Of a stretch of 64,000 nt of DNA, positions 26,099 to 34,778 are shown piece after piece; position 1 is the stretch's first letter; the number at the start of each line of letters is the position of its first letter. Source of the stretch: Shimia marina (GTDB lineage Bacteria; Pseudomonadota; Alphaproteobacteria; Rhodobacterales; Rhodobacteraceae); assembly GCF_001458175.1 (NCBI RefSeq), contig NZ_CYPW01000027.1:456997-520996 (forward strand), read 5' to 3'. A program made the position numbers and the translations under genes. The notes under the pieces are model-generated. The model did not search any database, was not told where the DNA came from, and worked only from the letters and a program-made list of their open reading frames with translations.

Positions 26099-27232
26099 AT
26101 GAATTTGCGGAATGCGGCTTTGGCCGCTTCGATGGCGTTGATCGCTGCGACAGCGCAGGCGGATGTCAAAGTGGGTATGATCACCACCTTGTCCGGTGGC
26201 GGTGCAGGTCTTGGAATTGATGTGCGTGACGGCTTTATGCTGGCCGTCAAACAGGCCGGGCGCGACGATCTGGAGGTTGTGATTGAGGATGATCAGCGCA
26301 AGCCGGACGTGGCGGTGCAACTGGCAGACAAGATGATCCAATCAGAAAAGGTTGACGTTCTGACCGGTATCATTTGGTCTAATCTCGCGATGGCTGTGGT
26401 GCCTGCGGCCACGGCACAGGGCAAATTCTATCTGTCGCCCAATGCTGGACCTTCGCCATTGGCGGGCAAAGGGTGTCATCCGAACTATTTCAATGTGGCT
26501 TGGCAGAATGACAACCTGCATGAAGCTGCGGGTGCCTATGCAACTGACAGCGGCTTCAAAAACAGCTTTGTCCTCGCGCCGAATTATCCCGCGGGCAAGG
26601 ATGCGCTGACCGGCTACAAACGCTTCTTCAAAGGAGAGTTGGCCGGGGAGCTTTACACCAAGTTGGGTCAAACTGATTATGCGGCAGAGATCGCCCAAAT
26701 CCGTGCATCTGGTGCAGATAGCGTGTTCTTCTTCCTGCCCGGCGGCATGGGGATTTCTTTCCTGAAGCAATACGCCGCAAGCGGTGTGGATCTGCCATTG
26801 GTGGGGCCTGCATTCAGCTTTGATCAGGGCGTTCTGCAAGCGGTTGGGGATGCGGCCATGGGCGTAAAAAACACCAGCCAGTGGAACAAAGACATCGACA
26901 ACGCAGCCAATGCGGCTTTTGTGGAGAGTTTTCAGGCCGAATATGGTCGTTTGCCTTCGCTGTATGCGTCCCAAGGCTTTGATACTGCGAACCTATTGAT
27001 CTCGGCGATGGATAAAGCGGATGTGGCGGATGCGGATGCGTTCCGTGCAGCTCTGAAGGCAGCGGAGTTTGACTCTGTGCGTGGGGATTTCTCATTCGGG
27101 GATAACCACCATCCAATCCAGACCATCTATGTGCGTGAAGTGATCAAAGAAGGGGATGTGTTCACCAACAAGATCATCGCCACGGGTCTGAGTGACCATG
27201 TGGATGCGTATGGTGCTGAGTGCAAGATGTAA
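26099..27232 (+). CDS. Liv-type ABC transporter substrate-binding protein
   Basis: 377 residues, with a Sec signal peptide at 1-21 (TAQA-D). Periplasmic type I binding fold (VKVGMITTLSGGGAGLGIDVRDG ... SVFFFLPGGMGISFLKQY). It captures the ligand for the permeases and ATPases that follow. AGGGAG is eight bases before the ATG. The family covers branched-chain and aromatic amino acids, short carboxylates and amides. The glutarate-type genes next to the cluster make a dicarboxylate or lysine catabolite a reasonable guess only. Confidence 0.9.
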   Translation: MNLRNAALAASMALIAATAQADVKVGMITTLSGGGAGLGIDVRDGFMLAVKQAGRDDLEVVIEDDQRKPDVAVQLADKMIQSEKVDVLTGIIWSNLAMAVVPAATAQGKFYLSPNAGPSPLAGKGCHPNYFNVAWQNDNLHEAAGAYATDSGFKNSFVLAPNYPAGKDALTGYKRFFKGELAGELYTKLGQTDYAAEIAQIRASGADSVFFFLPGGMGISFLKQYAASGVDLPLVGPAFSFDQGVLQAVGDAAMGVKNTSQWNKDIDNAANAAFVESFQAEYGRLPSLYASQGFDTANLLISAMDKADVADADAFRAALKAAEFDSVRGDFSFGDNHHPIQTIYVREVIKEGDVFTNKIIATGLSDHVDAYGAECKM

Positions 27233-27237
27233 TGGGA

Positions 27238-27263
27238 AATGGGGAGGGGGGGCTCCCCATTTT
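27238..27263 (+). terminator. Stem-loop after the binding protein gene
   Basis: AATGGGGAG (27238-27246) pairs with CTCCCCATT (27253-27261), then TTT. It sits between the binding protein and permease genes. It probably terminates part of the transcripts, so the binding protein is made in excess. Confidence 0.55.
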
Positions 27264-27369
27264 ACCGCCTTTGACCAGAGGTCTTGGCGGGCATTTCGTA
27301 GATAAAACGACAAGAATACCGCCGCACTAGCGCGGCGATGCGCCACCTGTTGTGGCGTTGGGCAGGGCG

Positions 27370-28287
27370 ATGACACCTCTTCTTTTCATTGAGCAATTGC
27401 TAAACGGGCTTCAGTTTGGCGTGATGTTGTTTTTGATGAGTGCCGGGCTGACGCTGGTATTTGGCGTTATGGGGCTGATCAATCTGGCACATGGTTCGCT
27501 TTATATGATCGGGGCCTTTGCCGCCGCCGCTGTGGCGGCTGCGACAGGGTCCTTTATTTTGGCCTTGATGGCGTCCCTGGCGGCGGCGGCGCTGGCGGGG
27601 GCCCTGATTGAACTGACGATCATTCGGCGGCTATATGATCGGGATCATTTGGATCAAGTGCTGGCGACCTTCGCGCTGATCCTGATTTTCTCGGAAGGCA
27701 CGCGCTGGTTGTTTGGATCGTTTCCACTGTTTCTGGATGTACCAGCCGCTTTGGCAGGGCCGGTGACCTTGCCCGGCGGCATTGAGTATCCGACCTATCG
27801 GCTCACCATCATTGTGATTGGCTTTCTGGTCGCGGCGGGGATGTTTGCTCTGATCAACCGCACGCGTATTGGCATTCGCATTCGTGCTGGGGAAGCAGAT
27901 CGGGAGATGATCGCCGCGCTTGGCGTGGATATTGCCAAGCTTTACACATTTGTCTTTGCGCTTGGCGCAGCTTTGGCTGGCTTTGCGGGCGCTTTGGTTG
28001 GCGCGATTCAATCGGTGCAGGTGGGCATGGGGGAGCCTGTGCTGATCCTTGCTTTTGTGGTGATTGTGATTGGCGGCATTGGCAGCATCAAAGGGGCCTT
28101 TGTCGGCGCGCTTTTGGTTGGGCTTACAGATACGATGGGGCGTTTTTTGCTGCCGCAGGTTTTTGCGCTGTTTATGGAGCCGTCGGCGGCGGTTTCCATT
28201 GGATCAGCTTTGGCATCAATGCTGATCTACATCCTTATGGCTGGCGTGCTGGTGATGCGTCCGCGCGGACTTTATGGGGTGAGCTGA
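27370..28287 (+). CDS. Liv-type ABC transporter permease (LivH-like)
   Basis: 305 residues from ATG 27370 (MTPLLFIEQLLNG), with GGGCAGGG before it. About eight transmembrane segments, with the family's LTLVFGVMGLINLAHGSLYM near the N-terminus and the cytoplasmic EAA-like loop GEADREMIAALGVDIAKLY that meets the ATPases. It is one half of the membrane channel. The next permease gene starts two bases after its stop. Confidence 0.92.
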   Translation: MTPLLFIEQLLNGLQFGVMLFLMSAGLTLVFGVMGLINLAHGSLYMIGAFAAAAVAAATGSFILALMASLAAAALAGALIELTIIRRLYDRDHLDQVLATFALILIFSEGTRWLFGSFPLFLDVPAALAGPVTLPGGIEYPTYRLTIIVIGFLVAAGMFALINRTRIGIRIRAGEADREMIAALGVDIAKLYTFVFALGAALAGFAGALVGAIQSVQVGMGEPVLILAFVVIVIGGIGSIKGAFVGALLVGLTDTMGRFLLPQVFALFMEPSAAVSIGSALASMLIYILMAGVLVMRPRGLYGVS

Positions 28288-28288
28288 C

Positions 28289-29272
28289 ATGAGCCGCGAA
28301 ACCTATCTCAATATTGCAACGCTGGCTGTGCTGGCCGGAGTGCCTTTATGGGCTTGGATGGCAGATGAGCCATTCACCATCACATTGGCCACGCGTGCGG
28401 TTATTTTTGCGCTGGCTGGTGTTGGTTTGAACCTAGCCCTTGGATTGGGGGGCTTGGTGAGCCTTGGGCACGCCGCGTTTTTTGGCATTGGCGGCTATGC
28501 CATGGGGATCCTTGCCAGCCATGCGCAGTCTTACACGCCCTTGATAGAGGTGCCCTTTGTGATTGAGGGCACGAAATCCATGATTGTGATCTGGCTGGTG
28601 GCGATCTTGGCAAGCGCTTTGGCGGCTTTGGCGATAGGTGTTCTGAGTCTGCGCACTTCGGGTGTATATTTCATCATGATCACCTTGGCCTTCGGGCAGA
28701 TGATTTATTATTTCGCGATCAGCTGGCCTGCCTATGGCGGCGAGGATGGGTTGTCGATCTATCTGCGCAATGACTTTCCGGGAGTGAACACGCTGATGCC
28801 GATGCAGTTCTTCGGATTGTGTTTTGCTATTCTCTGTCTGGTGCTTGTGGGAATGAACCTGCTTCAAAAATCGGCTTTTGGTCTGGCTTTGAGCGCCGCA
28901 CGACAGAATGAGACACGTGTTCTTTCGGTGGGCATGGAACCTTATAAGCTTCGACTGGTGGCTTTTGTGATTTCAGGAGCCATCACTGGATTGGCTGGTG
29001 CTTTGTTCGCGGATCTCAACCGATTTGTGAGCCCAACCATGTTGAGCTGGCAAATGTCGGGAGAAATCATGATTTTCATTATCATTGGTGGCGTAGGGCG
29101 GCTGTTTGGTCCGGTCATTGGTGCAATGATATTCATTCTGCTGGAACATGTATTGGGGGGCTTGTCCGAATTTTGGCACGTCTATCTTGGTGCATTGCTG
29201 TTGGGCATCGTTCTTTTTGCCAAAGGGGGCGTGATTGGCGCGCTTGCCGGTCGGGAGAAGGCCCATGACTGA
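28289..29272 (+). CDS. Liv-type ABC transporter permease (LivM-like)
   Basis: 327 residues with about ten hydrophobic segments. LALGLGGLVSLGHAAFFGIGGYA and the coupling loop AARQNETRVLSVGMEPYKLRL are typical of LivM. It pairs with the LivH-like protein to form the channel. Its 3' end overlaps the ATPase gene by eight bases. Confidence 0.92.
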   Translation: MSRETYLNIATLAVLAGVPLWAWMADEPFTITLATRAVIFALAGVGLNLALGLGGLVSLGHAAFFGIGGYAMGILASHAQSYTPLIEVPFVIEGTKSMIVIWLVAILASALAALAIGVLSLRTSGVYFIMITLAFGQMIYYFAISWPAYGGEDGLSIYLRNDFPGVNTLMPMQFFGLCFAILCLVLVGMNLLQKSAFGLALSAARQNETRVLSVGMEPYKLRLVAFVISGAITGLAGALFADLNRFVSPTMLSWQMSGEIMIFIIIGGVGRLFGPVIGAMIFILLEHVLGGLSEFWHVYLGALLLGIVLFAKGGVIGALAGREKAHD

Positions 29273-30020
29273 TACTGTTTTGCGCGTTGAGAACCTGTTC
29301 AAGAGCTTCGGCGCCCTGAGGGCGACAAATGATGTCTCGCTAGATCTGCGAGCGGGTGAAATTCATGCGCTCATTGGGCCCAATGGGGCAGGGAAGTCGA
29401 CGCTGATTCAGCAGATCACCGGGCATCTTGCCTCAGATAGCGGTCGCGTGTTTTTGATGGAGGAAGACCTCGCTGGTATTGGGCCGGCAGGGCGCGCGCG
29501 CAGAGGGCTGGGGCGGACATTTCAGATTTCGTCATTGGCGATGGAGCATACGGTTTTACAGAACGCAGTCCTTGGCGCCTTGGGGAGACGCGGGCATGCG
29601 ATGTCGTTCTTCAAGCCGGTCATGAAAGATGTGGCCTTGTTGGAAGCTGCTCACAGCGCATTGGATCAGGTTGGCTTAGCGCAGCATGGGGCGGTTCGGA
29701 CGGCGGATTTGAGCCATGGGCAGAGGCGTCAGCTTGAGGTGGCTGTGGCCCTTACGCTTCGTCCCAAAGTGTTTTTGATGGATGAGCCTATGGCGGGTCT
29801 CGGGCTAGAGGGCGCACAGCAGATGATTGGGCTTCTCACAGAGCTTCGGAATTCAGCGCCAATTCTTTTGATTGAGCATGATATGGATGCGGTCTTTGCC
29901 TTGGCGGATCGTATCAGCGTGCTGGTCTATGGTGAGGTGATTGCCACGGGAACGCCGGATGAGATCCGTGTTAATCCAGAAATACGACGCGCCTACTTGG
30001 GGGATGATGTGCCGCTATGA
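29265..30020 (+). CDS. Liv-type ABC transporter ATP-binding protein (LivG-like)
   Basis: 251 residues from ATG 29265 (MTDTVLRVENLFKSFG). Walker A is GPNGAGKS, the signature region is ADLSHGQRRQLEVAVAL, Walker B is KVFLMDEPMAGLG, and the switch His is in IEHDMDAV. Overlaps the permease gene upstream by eight bases and the second ATPase gene by four. Confidence 0.93.
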   Translation: MTDTVLRVENLFKSFGALRATNDVSLDLRAGEIHALIGPNGAGKSTLIQQITGHLASDSGRVFLMEEDLAGIGPAGRARRGLGRTFQISSLAMEHTVLQNAVLGALGRRGHAMSFFKPVMKDVALLEAAHSALDQVGLAQHGAVRTADLSHGQRRQLEVAVALTLRPKVFLMDEPMAGLGLEGAQQMIGLLTELRNSAPILLIEHDMDAVFALADRISVLVYGEVIATGTPDEIRVNPEIRRAYLGDDVPL

Positions 30021-30706
30021 GCCTAATGTCACTCACGCATATCGAAGCTTTTTATGGATCAAGCCAAGCGCTGTTTGATGTGTCTTTGTCGGTGGATGAA
30101 GGTGAGGTGCTTGCGCTGATGGGACGCAACGGTATGGGCAAGACCAGCACCGTAAAAGTCATGTGTCGAATGTTAGGCCATGCTGCAGGTGAAGTGTCTT
30201 TCGCTGGGCGCGACATTGGGGGCATGCCTTCCCATAGGGCTGCGCGACTTGGGATTGGTCTTGTACCAGAAGGGCGCAGGTGTTTTGCAAATTTGACGGT
30301 TTATGAAAACCTGATTGCCGCGGCGCGCAAAGGGGCATGGGATTTTAATGCTGTCTGTCGCCTGTTTCCGCGGCTTGAAGAACGCCACGCGCAGTCTGCT
30401 GCTTCGCTATCTGGCGGGGAGCAGCAAATGCTAGCGATTGGGCGTGCGCTGATGACCAATCCGCGTTTGCTTATTCTGGATGAAGCCACCGAAGGGTTGG
30501 CGCCTGTGATCCGGCAGGAAATTTGGGAGGCCGTTGCCAAGCTAAAATCGGAAACGGGCATGGCGATCATTGCCATCGACAAAAGCTTGAAGGAACTGGG
30601 GCAGGTGGCAGACCGTGCGGTGATCCTTGAAAAGGGGCGCACGGTCTGGCACGGGCCATTTGCGGCTTTGGGTGCAGCGGAAACAGACCGGTATCTGGGT
30701 GTCTAG
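30017..30706 (+). CDS. Liv-type ABC transporter ATP-binding protein (LivF-like)
   Basis: 229 residues. Walker A is GRNGMGKT, the signature is SLSGGEQQMLAIGRAL, and Walker B is LLILDEATEGLAP. The switch position reads AIDKSLKELG, where the more usual histidine region (VEQ/IEH) is replaced by Asp-Lys. The last gene of the five-gene transporter; its stop overlaps that of the convergent CoA-transferase gene by four bases. Confidence 0.92.
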   Translation: MSLMSLTHIEAFYGSSQALFDVSLSVDEGEVLALMGRNGMGKTSTVKVMCRMLGHAAGEVSFAGRDIGGMPSHRAARLGIGLVPEGRRCFANLTVYENLIAAARKGAWDFNAVCRLFPRLEERHAQSAASLSGGEQQMLAIGRALMTNPRLLILDEATEGLAPVIRQEIWEAVAKLKSETGMAIIAIDKSLKELGQVADRAVILEKGRTVWHGPFAALGAAETDRYLGV

Positions 30707-31815
30707 GTGCCGCTTTGAGGCAGTTTGGGCGCACTGCGATCGGTGGCCAGTTTTGCGTCTGAGAAGTGCCAAGGCCCGCGCACACCTTTGATGCCCTCCG
30801 CTTCAATCACCATGCCACGCGCCTGAATTTGAGGATCATTGAGCGTATCTGCGATGGCGTTGATCGGTCCTGCGGGGACGGTTGCGGCTTCCAATGCGGC
30901 GAGCAAATCCAGCGCAGTCCATTTTATCGTCTCAGCTTCAATTGCAGCCGTCAGGGCGTCGCGATGGGCAACGCGCAACTGATTTGTTGCATAGTCTGGG
31001 CAATCTTCGAGGTCGCCGCACGACAACACCCCACACAAGCGTTGAAACTGCCCGTCATTACCCACGGCGATGATAATGTGACCATCAGAGGTTGGCACCA
31101 CTTGGTAAGGCGCGATGTTGGGGTGCGCATTGCCTTTGCGGGTGGGGCTGTCTCCGGTGGCAAGATAATTCATGGCTTGGTTGGCCAGAAGGGCGGTTGC
31201 ACAATCCAGCAAAGACATGTCGATATGTTGACCTCTACCGGTCCTGTGGCGTTGCTCGACCGCGGCCAAGACGCCGATGGTGCCATAGAGGCCGGTTACG
31301 ACATCCGTGACGGCGACGCCAACTTTCTGAGGCTGCCGGTCAGGTTCGCCGGTGATCGACATCAGGCCAGACATGCCCTGAATCATAAAATCATATCCGG
31401 CGCGTGTTGCGTAAGGCCCGGTTTGGCCAAACCCAGTGATGGAACAATAGATCAGCCGCGGATTGAGTTTGGACAGGCTGTCATAATCCAGCCCATATTT
31501 TGCAAGTCCGCCGACCTTGAAGTTCTCAATCAGAATGTCCGCGTCCTTGATCAGTGTGAGAACCTTTTCGCGCCCTTCATCGGTCCGAAAATCCGCCACC
31601 ACAGATGTTTTGCCCCGATTGGCCGCATAGAAATAGGCCGCTGTCTTGTCCTCTTCACGTTCGATAAAGGGAGGCCCCCAGGTGCGGGTGTCATCGCCTT
31701 GGGGCGCTTCGACTTTGATCACTTCAGCGCCCAGATCCGCAAGAGACTGGCCAATCCAGGGGCCAGCGAGAATGCGGGCGAGTTCAACAACTTTGAGACC
31801 GTGTAGTGGGGTCAT
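30703..31815 (-). CDS. Class III (CaiB/BaiF) CoA-transferase, probably acting on glutarate
   Basis: 370 residues. N-terminal GLKVVELARILAGPWIGQSLADLGAEVIKVE, then DDTRTWGPPF, ENFKVGGLAKYGLDY and the catalytic Asp region VAVTDVVTGLYG are typical of formyl-CoA transferase-type enzymes that swap CoA between acids through an aspartyl anhydride. A regulator gene and a glutaryl-CoA dehydrogenase gene lie next to it. The best reading is therefore succinyl-CoA:glutarate CoA-transferase (SUGCT-like), forming glutaryl-CoA. Other dicarboxylates are possible. Confidence 0.85.
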   Translation of the reverse strand: MTPLHGLKVVELARILAGPWIGQSLADLGAEVIKVEAPQGDDTRTWGPPFIEREEDKTAAYFYAANRGKTSVVADFRTDEGREKVLTLIKDADILIENFKVGGLAKYGLDYDSLSKLNPRLIYCSITGFGQTGPYATRAGYDFMIQGMSGLMSITGEPDRQPQKVGVAVTDVVTGLYGTIGVLAAVEQRHRTGRGQHIDMSLLDCATALLANQAMNYLATGDSPTRKGNAHPNIAPYQVVPTSDGHIIIAVGNDGQFQRLCGVLSCGDLEDCPDYATNQLRVAHRDALTAAIEAETIKWTALDLLAALEAATVPAGPINAIADTLNDPQIQARGMVIEAEGIKGVRGPWHFSDAKLATDRSAPKLPQSGT

Positions 31816-31824
31816 GGTGGGCTT

Positions 31825-32394
31825 TCACAGGTAAGGCGGCGTGCAGGCAGATATCACCTCAGCCGGTTTTTCAGACAGGTTTCGAAAACGATGAGGATGC
31901 TGACTGTCAAACAGGTAGCTGTCTCCGGCCCGCAGTATGCGGCTTTGTGTGCCGACGGTGACTTCCACTTCGCCGCTGATCACGATGCCGCCCTCATGCG
32001 CGGGGTGGCTGAGCATGGTTTCACCGGTATCGGCACCAGGTTCATACCGCTCTTTGAGGATCTGGAGGCCATGTGCGCGTGCATCCCCTATCTGTTTGAG
32101 GGTGAGCTGACCTGCGTCAGTTGGCAGCGCAGATGACAGATCCGTCAGATCATCCGGGCCAAAAAAGACCTGGCCGGGCAAAACGGCCTCTGGTTCAAAG
32201 AATTCGGCCATGGACATGTTCATGCCGCCCAGTATTTTGCGCAGGCTGGCAACAGAGGGGCTTGAACGGTTGGTTTCGATCATAGAGATCTGTCCATGCG
32301 GAACGTCTGCTGAAACCGCCAGCTGACGTTGGCTCAAACCCGCAGATATTCTTAATTTTTTAAGGCGATCCCCTACGTCAAATACGTTTTCCAT
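31825..32394 (-). CDS. XRE family regulator with cupin sensor domain
   Basis: 189 residues from ATG 32394 (MENVFDVGDRLKKLRISAGLS). The frame is open upstream but that part is not family-like. Helix-turn-helix at residues 10-65 (SQRQLAVSADVPHGQISMIETNRSSPS, PuuR-like). C-terminal cupin at about 110-185 (GIVISGEVEVTVG, GDSYLFDSQHPHRF). Its stop is nine bases from the CoA-transferase start, so the two are probably cotranscribed. It is divergent from the glutaryl-CoA dehydrogenase gene and probably controls both sides with an acid or CoA ester as ligand. Confidence 0.88.
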   Translation of the reverse strand: MENVFDVGDRLKKLRISAGLSQRQLAVSADVPHGQISMIETNRSSPSVASLRKILGGMNMSMAEFFEPEAVLPGQVFFGPDDLTDLSSALPTDAGQLTLKQIGDARAHGLQILKERYEPGADTGETMLSHPAHEGGIVISGEVEVTVGTQSRILRAGDSYLFDSQHPHRFRNLSEKPAEVISACTPPYL

Positions 32395-32438
32395 GGCGTA
32401 CCCATCCCTGCCAGCCAAACTGTGGTATTCTTGCTCTT

Positions 32439-32526
32439 CGTGACGTCGTGCAACACTTGTCATTTTCTCGTAGCAATGCTCAATATTTTGCGCAATAGAA
32501 GGAGAAAATCTTTTTGCGACGTTACG
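32439..32526. promoter_or_regulatory. Candidate operators between the XRE-cupin gene and gcdH
   Basis: CGTGACGTCG (32439-32448) and CGACGTTACG (32517-32526) are inverted copies matching at 9 of 10 positions. Between them is the palindrome TTGCGCAA (32488-32495). The divergent spacer is 239 bases long, and these are the only clear dyads I see in it. Confidence 0.3.
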
Positions 32527-32633
32527 ACTTTTGGACCTCATGTCCTTGACCCTTGGGCACTTAGGTTCACATTGGCGGCAACGAAAATCACTGTCTGTGC
32601 GTCTTGATGAAAAGGCGTGAGGAAGGAGACCAC

Positions 32634-33848
32634 ATGGCCAAAGATCTGGCACCGCAATCAAAACCTGACCTGGGTTCATTCAACTGGGAAGATCCTTTTC
32701 TGATCGAGAACCAGCTGGAAGAAGATGAGCGTTTGGTTCGGGACTCCGCGCGCGCTTATTGTGATGAAAAACTCGCCCCGCGCGTGACCGCTGCGTTTGA
32801 AAATGAAGAAACCGATCCTGCTATTTTTGCCGAAATGGGCGAGATGGGTTTGCTGGGCACGACCATTCCTGAGGAATATGGCGGGATCGGCGCGGGCTAT
32901 GTAACCTATGGTCTGGTTGCACGCGAAGTGGAGCGGGTGGATAGCGGCTATCGTTCGATGATGTCCGTGCAGAGCTCTTTGGTGATGTACCCAATTTATG
33001 CTTACGGCTCTGAAGAGCAGCGCAAGAAATATCTGCCAAAACTGGCTTCTGGTGAGTGGATCGGCTGTTTTGGTCTAACCGAACCAGATGCTGGATCGGA
33101 TCCTGCAGGCATGAAAACCACCGCTAAAAAAGTGGATGGCGGCTATGTGCTGCATGGCTCAAAGATGTGGATTTCGAACTCTCCAATTGCGGATGTTTTT
33201 GTGGTTTGGGCTAAGTCTGAAGCGCATGGTGGCAAAATCCGGGGTTTTGTGCTTGAGAAGGGGATGAAGGGCCTGTCCGCACCCAAAATTATGCATAAGG
33301 CTTCGCTGCGCGCTTCTATCACCGGTGAGATTGTTTTGGACAATGTCGAGGTTTCTGAAGATGCGCTTTTGCCGAATATCGAAGGTCTTAAAGGGCCGTT
33401 TGGCTGTTTGAACCGCGCGCGCTATGGCATCGCATGGGGCGCCATGGGGGCCGCGGAATACTGCTGGCATGCGGCACGTCAGTATGGTTTGGACCGCAAG
33501 CAGTTCAACAAACCTCTGGCACAGACACAGCTGTTTCAATTGAAGCTTGCCAATATGCAGACTGAGATTTCGCTTGGTTTGCAGGCTGCGCTGCGGGTTG
33601 GTCGCCTGATGGATGAGGCCAAGGCCGCACCAGAAATGGTGTCGATCATCAAGCGCAACAACTGCGGCAAGGCATTGGATATCGCGCGCTTGTCGCGTGA
33701 TATGCATGGCGGAAACGGGATCAGTCTCGAGTTTGGCGTGATCCGCCATATGGTGAACCTTGAAACGGTCAACACTTATGAGGGCACTCATGATGTGCAT
33801 GCGCTGATTTTGGGGCGTGCGCAAACCGGCCTGCAGGCTTTCTTTTGA
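32634..33848 (+). CDS. gcdH: Glutaryl-CoA dehydrogenase
   Basis: 404 residues from ATG 32634 ([10 protein letters not shown]), with GGAAGGAG before it. FAD-dependent; oxidises and decarboxylates glutaryl-CoA to crotonyl-CoA in lysine and tryptophan breakdown. [16 protein letters not shown] is the signature stretch of this enzyme within the acyl-CoA dehydrogenases. [13 protein letters not shown] and [17 protein letters not shown] are the flavin and substrate segments, and the catalytic base is Glu in [15 protein letters not shown]. The class III CoA-transferase across the regulator gene would supply glutaryl-CoA. Ends at a strong terminator. Confidence 0.95.
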   Translation: MAKDLAPQSKPDLGSFNWEDPFLIENQLEEDERLVRDSARAYCDEKLAPRVTAAFENEETDPAIFAEMGEMGLLGTTIPEEYGGIGAGYVTYGLVAREVERVDSGYRSMMSVQSSLVMYPIYAYGSEEQRKKYLPKLASGEWIGCFGLTEPDAGSDPAGMKTTAKKVDGGYVLHGSKMWISNSPIADVFVVWAKSEAHGGKIRGFVLEKGMKGLSAPKIMHKASLRASITGEIVLDNVEVSEDALLPNIEGLKGPFGCLNRARYGIAWGAMGAAEYCWHAARQYGLDRKQFNKPLAQTQLFQLKLANMQTEISLGLQAALRVGRLMDEAKAAPEMVSIIKRNNCGKALDIARLSRDMHGGNGISLEFGVIRHMVNLETVNTYEGTHDVHALILGRAQTGLQAFF

Positions 33849-33874
33849 TCTAGCTCTTCAGTGATCACATTGCG

Positions 33875-33908
33875 AAATGCGCATTTCCTATCGGAGATGC
33901 GCATTTTT
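33875..33908 (+). terminator. Rho-independent terminator of gcdH
   Basis: A 14-bp stem with one mismatch (33875-33888 with 33893-33906), a 4-base loop and a TTTTT run at 33904-33908. The arms contain ATGCGCAT. Confidence 0.85.
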
Positions 33909-33988
33909 GCATAATTGAAGGTGACTGGCGCCAATGGCGTGCGAAACATCGTTTGTGTGCCAATGAAATTAGATCACGTAGTGAGACC

Positions 33989-34774
33989 TTAATCCACCAG
34001 AATTCGAATCGCCGCAGTAATTGGTTGGTCGCCGACCACATAGGCGCGGTGGTCATTGGTGGACAAAGTGACACGAATGTCGTGCACACCGGGAGGCAAT
34101 TTCCCGATTGTTGTGGAGGGCGTGTACAGCCGACCAAGCTTCATCCCATTGAGATACAGATGGCCGTGGCCTGTGCCGGGAACATGGGGGCCGTCTGCAA
34201 GATGTGGCGTAAACTCGAAGTCTTCTGATAGGACTTCAATCTTCCATTTCAGACCTTGGCGCATGGCGACCACCTCAATAGCAGGTGCAGGTTCACCTTC
34301 GCCAACCTGACAGACATCCCCGATGCCAAAAAGGCCAAAATCAGGCGCAGCCCCTGTTTGTGTCGGTGCCACGAGGCGCGCGCGCGTGGTCAAGGTGCCG
34401 GCCTTCTCAAAGGTAAGGGAAAGCGGCAAGGTGCGACCATCCTGAAGCTCGCCGTTGGTTACGGACAGGATAATGTACATCCCATCGGCAGCCAGAGAGA
34501 CCTCTGTATTGGCCGGAATAATGCGGCGGCTGTCAGAACCGCTGAGTGTGGCGGAGACCGCGCTGGGAGAACTCACAGAGACCAGCCGGTCCGGGGGGCC
34601 GCTGTTGGTGATATCGACAAAAACGGCTAGGTTGCTCGTGTCGTTTTCAAGTGGCGAAGCAATGGCATTGGTCAGGAGAATATCCGTATTCGGCACGCGG
34701 GTCATGAGCACCCAGAGCGTAAATGAAATGGCAGAGATCGCGAGTAAAACTCCGATCATTTTTCGCGCTTTCAT
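33989..34774 (-). CDS. Anchored PCuAC-like protein with degenerate copper site and His-rich C-terminal domain
   Basis: 261 residues, GAGGAG seven bases before the ATG. A single N-terminal hydrophobic segment (7-25) anchors or exports it. Residues 33-135 follow the PCu(A)C copper chaperone pattern (ITNSGPPDRLVSVSSP, LPLSLTFEKAGT). The copper ligands, normally Met/His in an HxM region and a YHLML-type strand, are replaced (ATLSGSDSRR, GMYIILSV). The C-terminal domain (165-261) carries FTPHLADGPHVPGTGHGHLYLNG and STNDHRAY, with several His that could bind a metal. Its start is four bases from that of a divergent polytopic membrane protein. Function unknown. Confidence 0.75.
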   Translation of the reverse strand: MKARKMIGVLLAISAISFTLWVLMTRVPNTDILLTNAIASPLENDTSNLAVFVDITNSGPPDRLVSVSSPSAVSATLSGSDSRRIIPANTEVSLAADGMYIILSVTNGELQDGRTLPLSLTFEKAGTLTTRARLVAPTQTGAAPDFGLFGIGDVCQVGEGEPAPAIEVVAMRQGLKWKIEVLSEDFEFTPHLADGPHVPGTGHGHLYLNGMKLGRLYTPSTTIGKLPPGVHDIRVTLSTNDHRAYVVGDQPITAAIRILVD

Positions 34775-34778
34775 CTAA

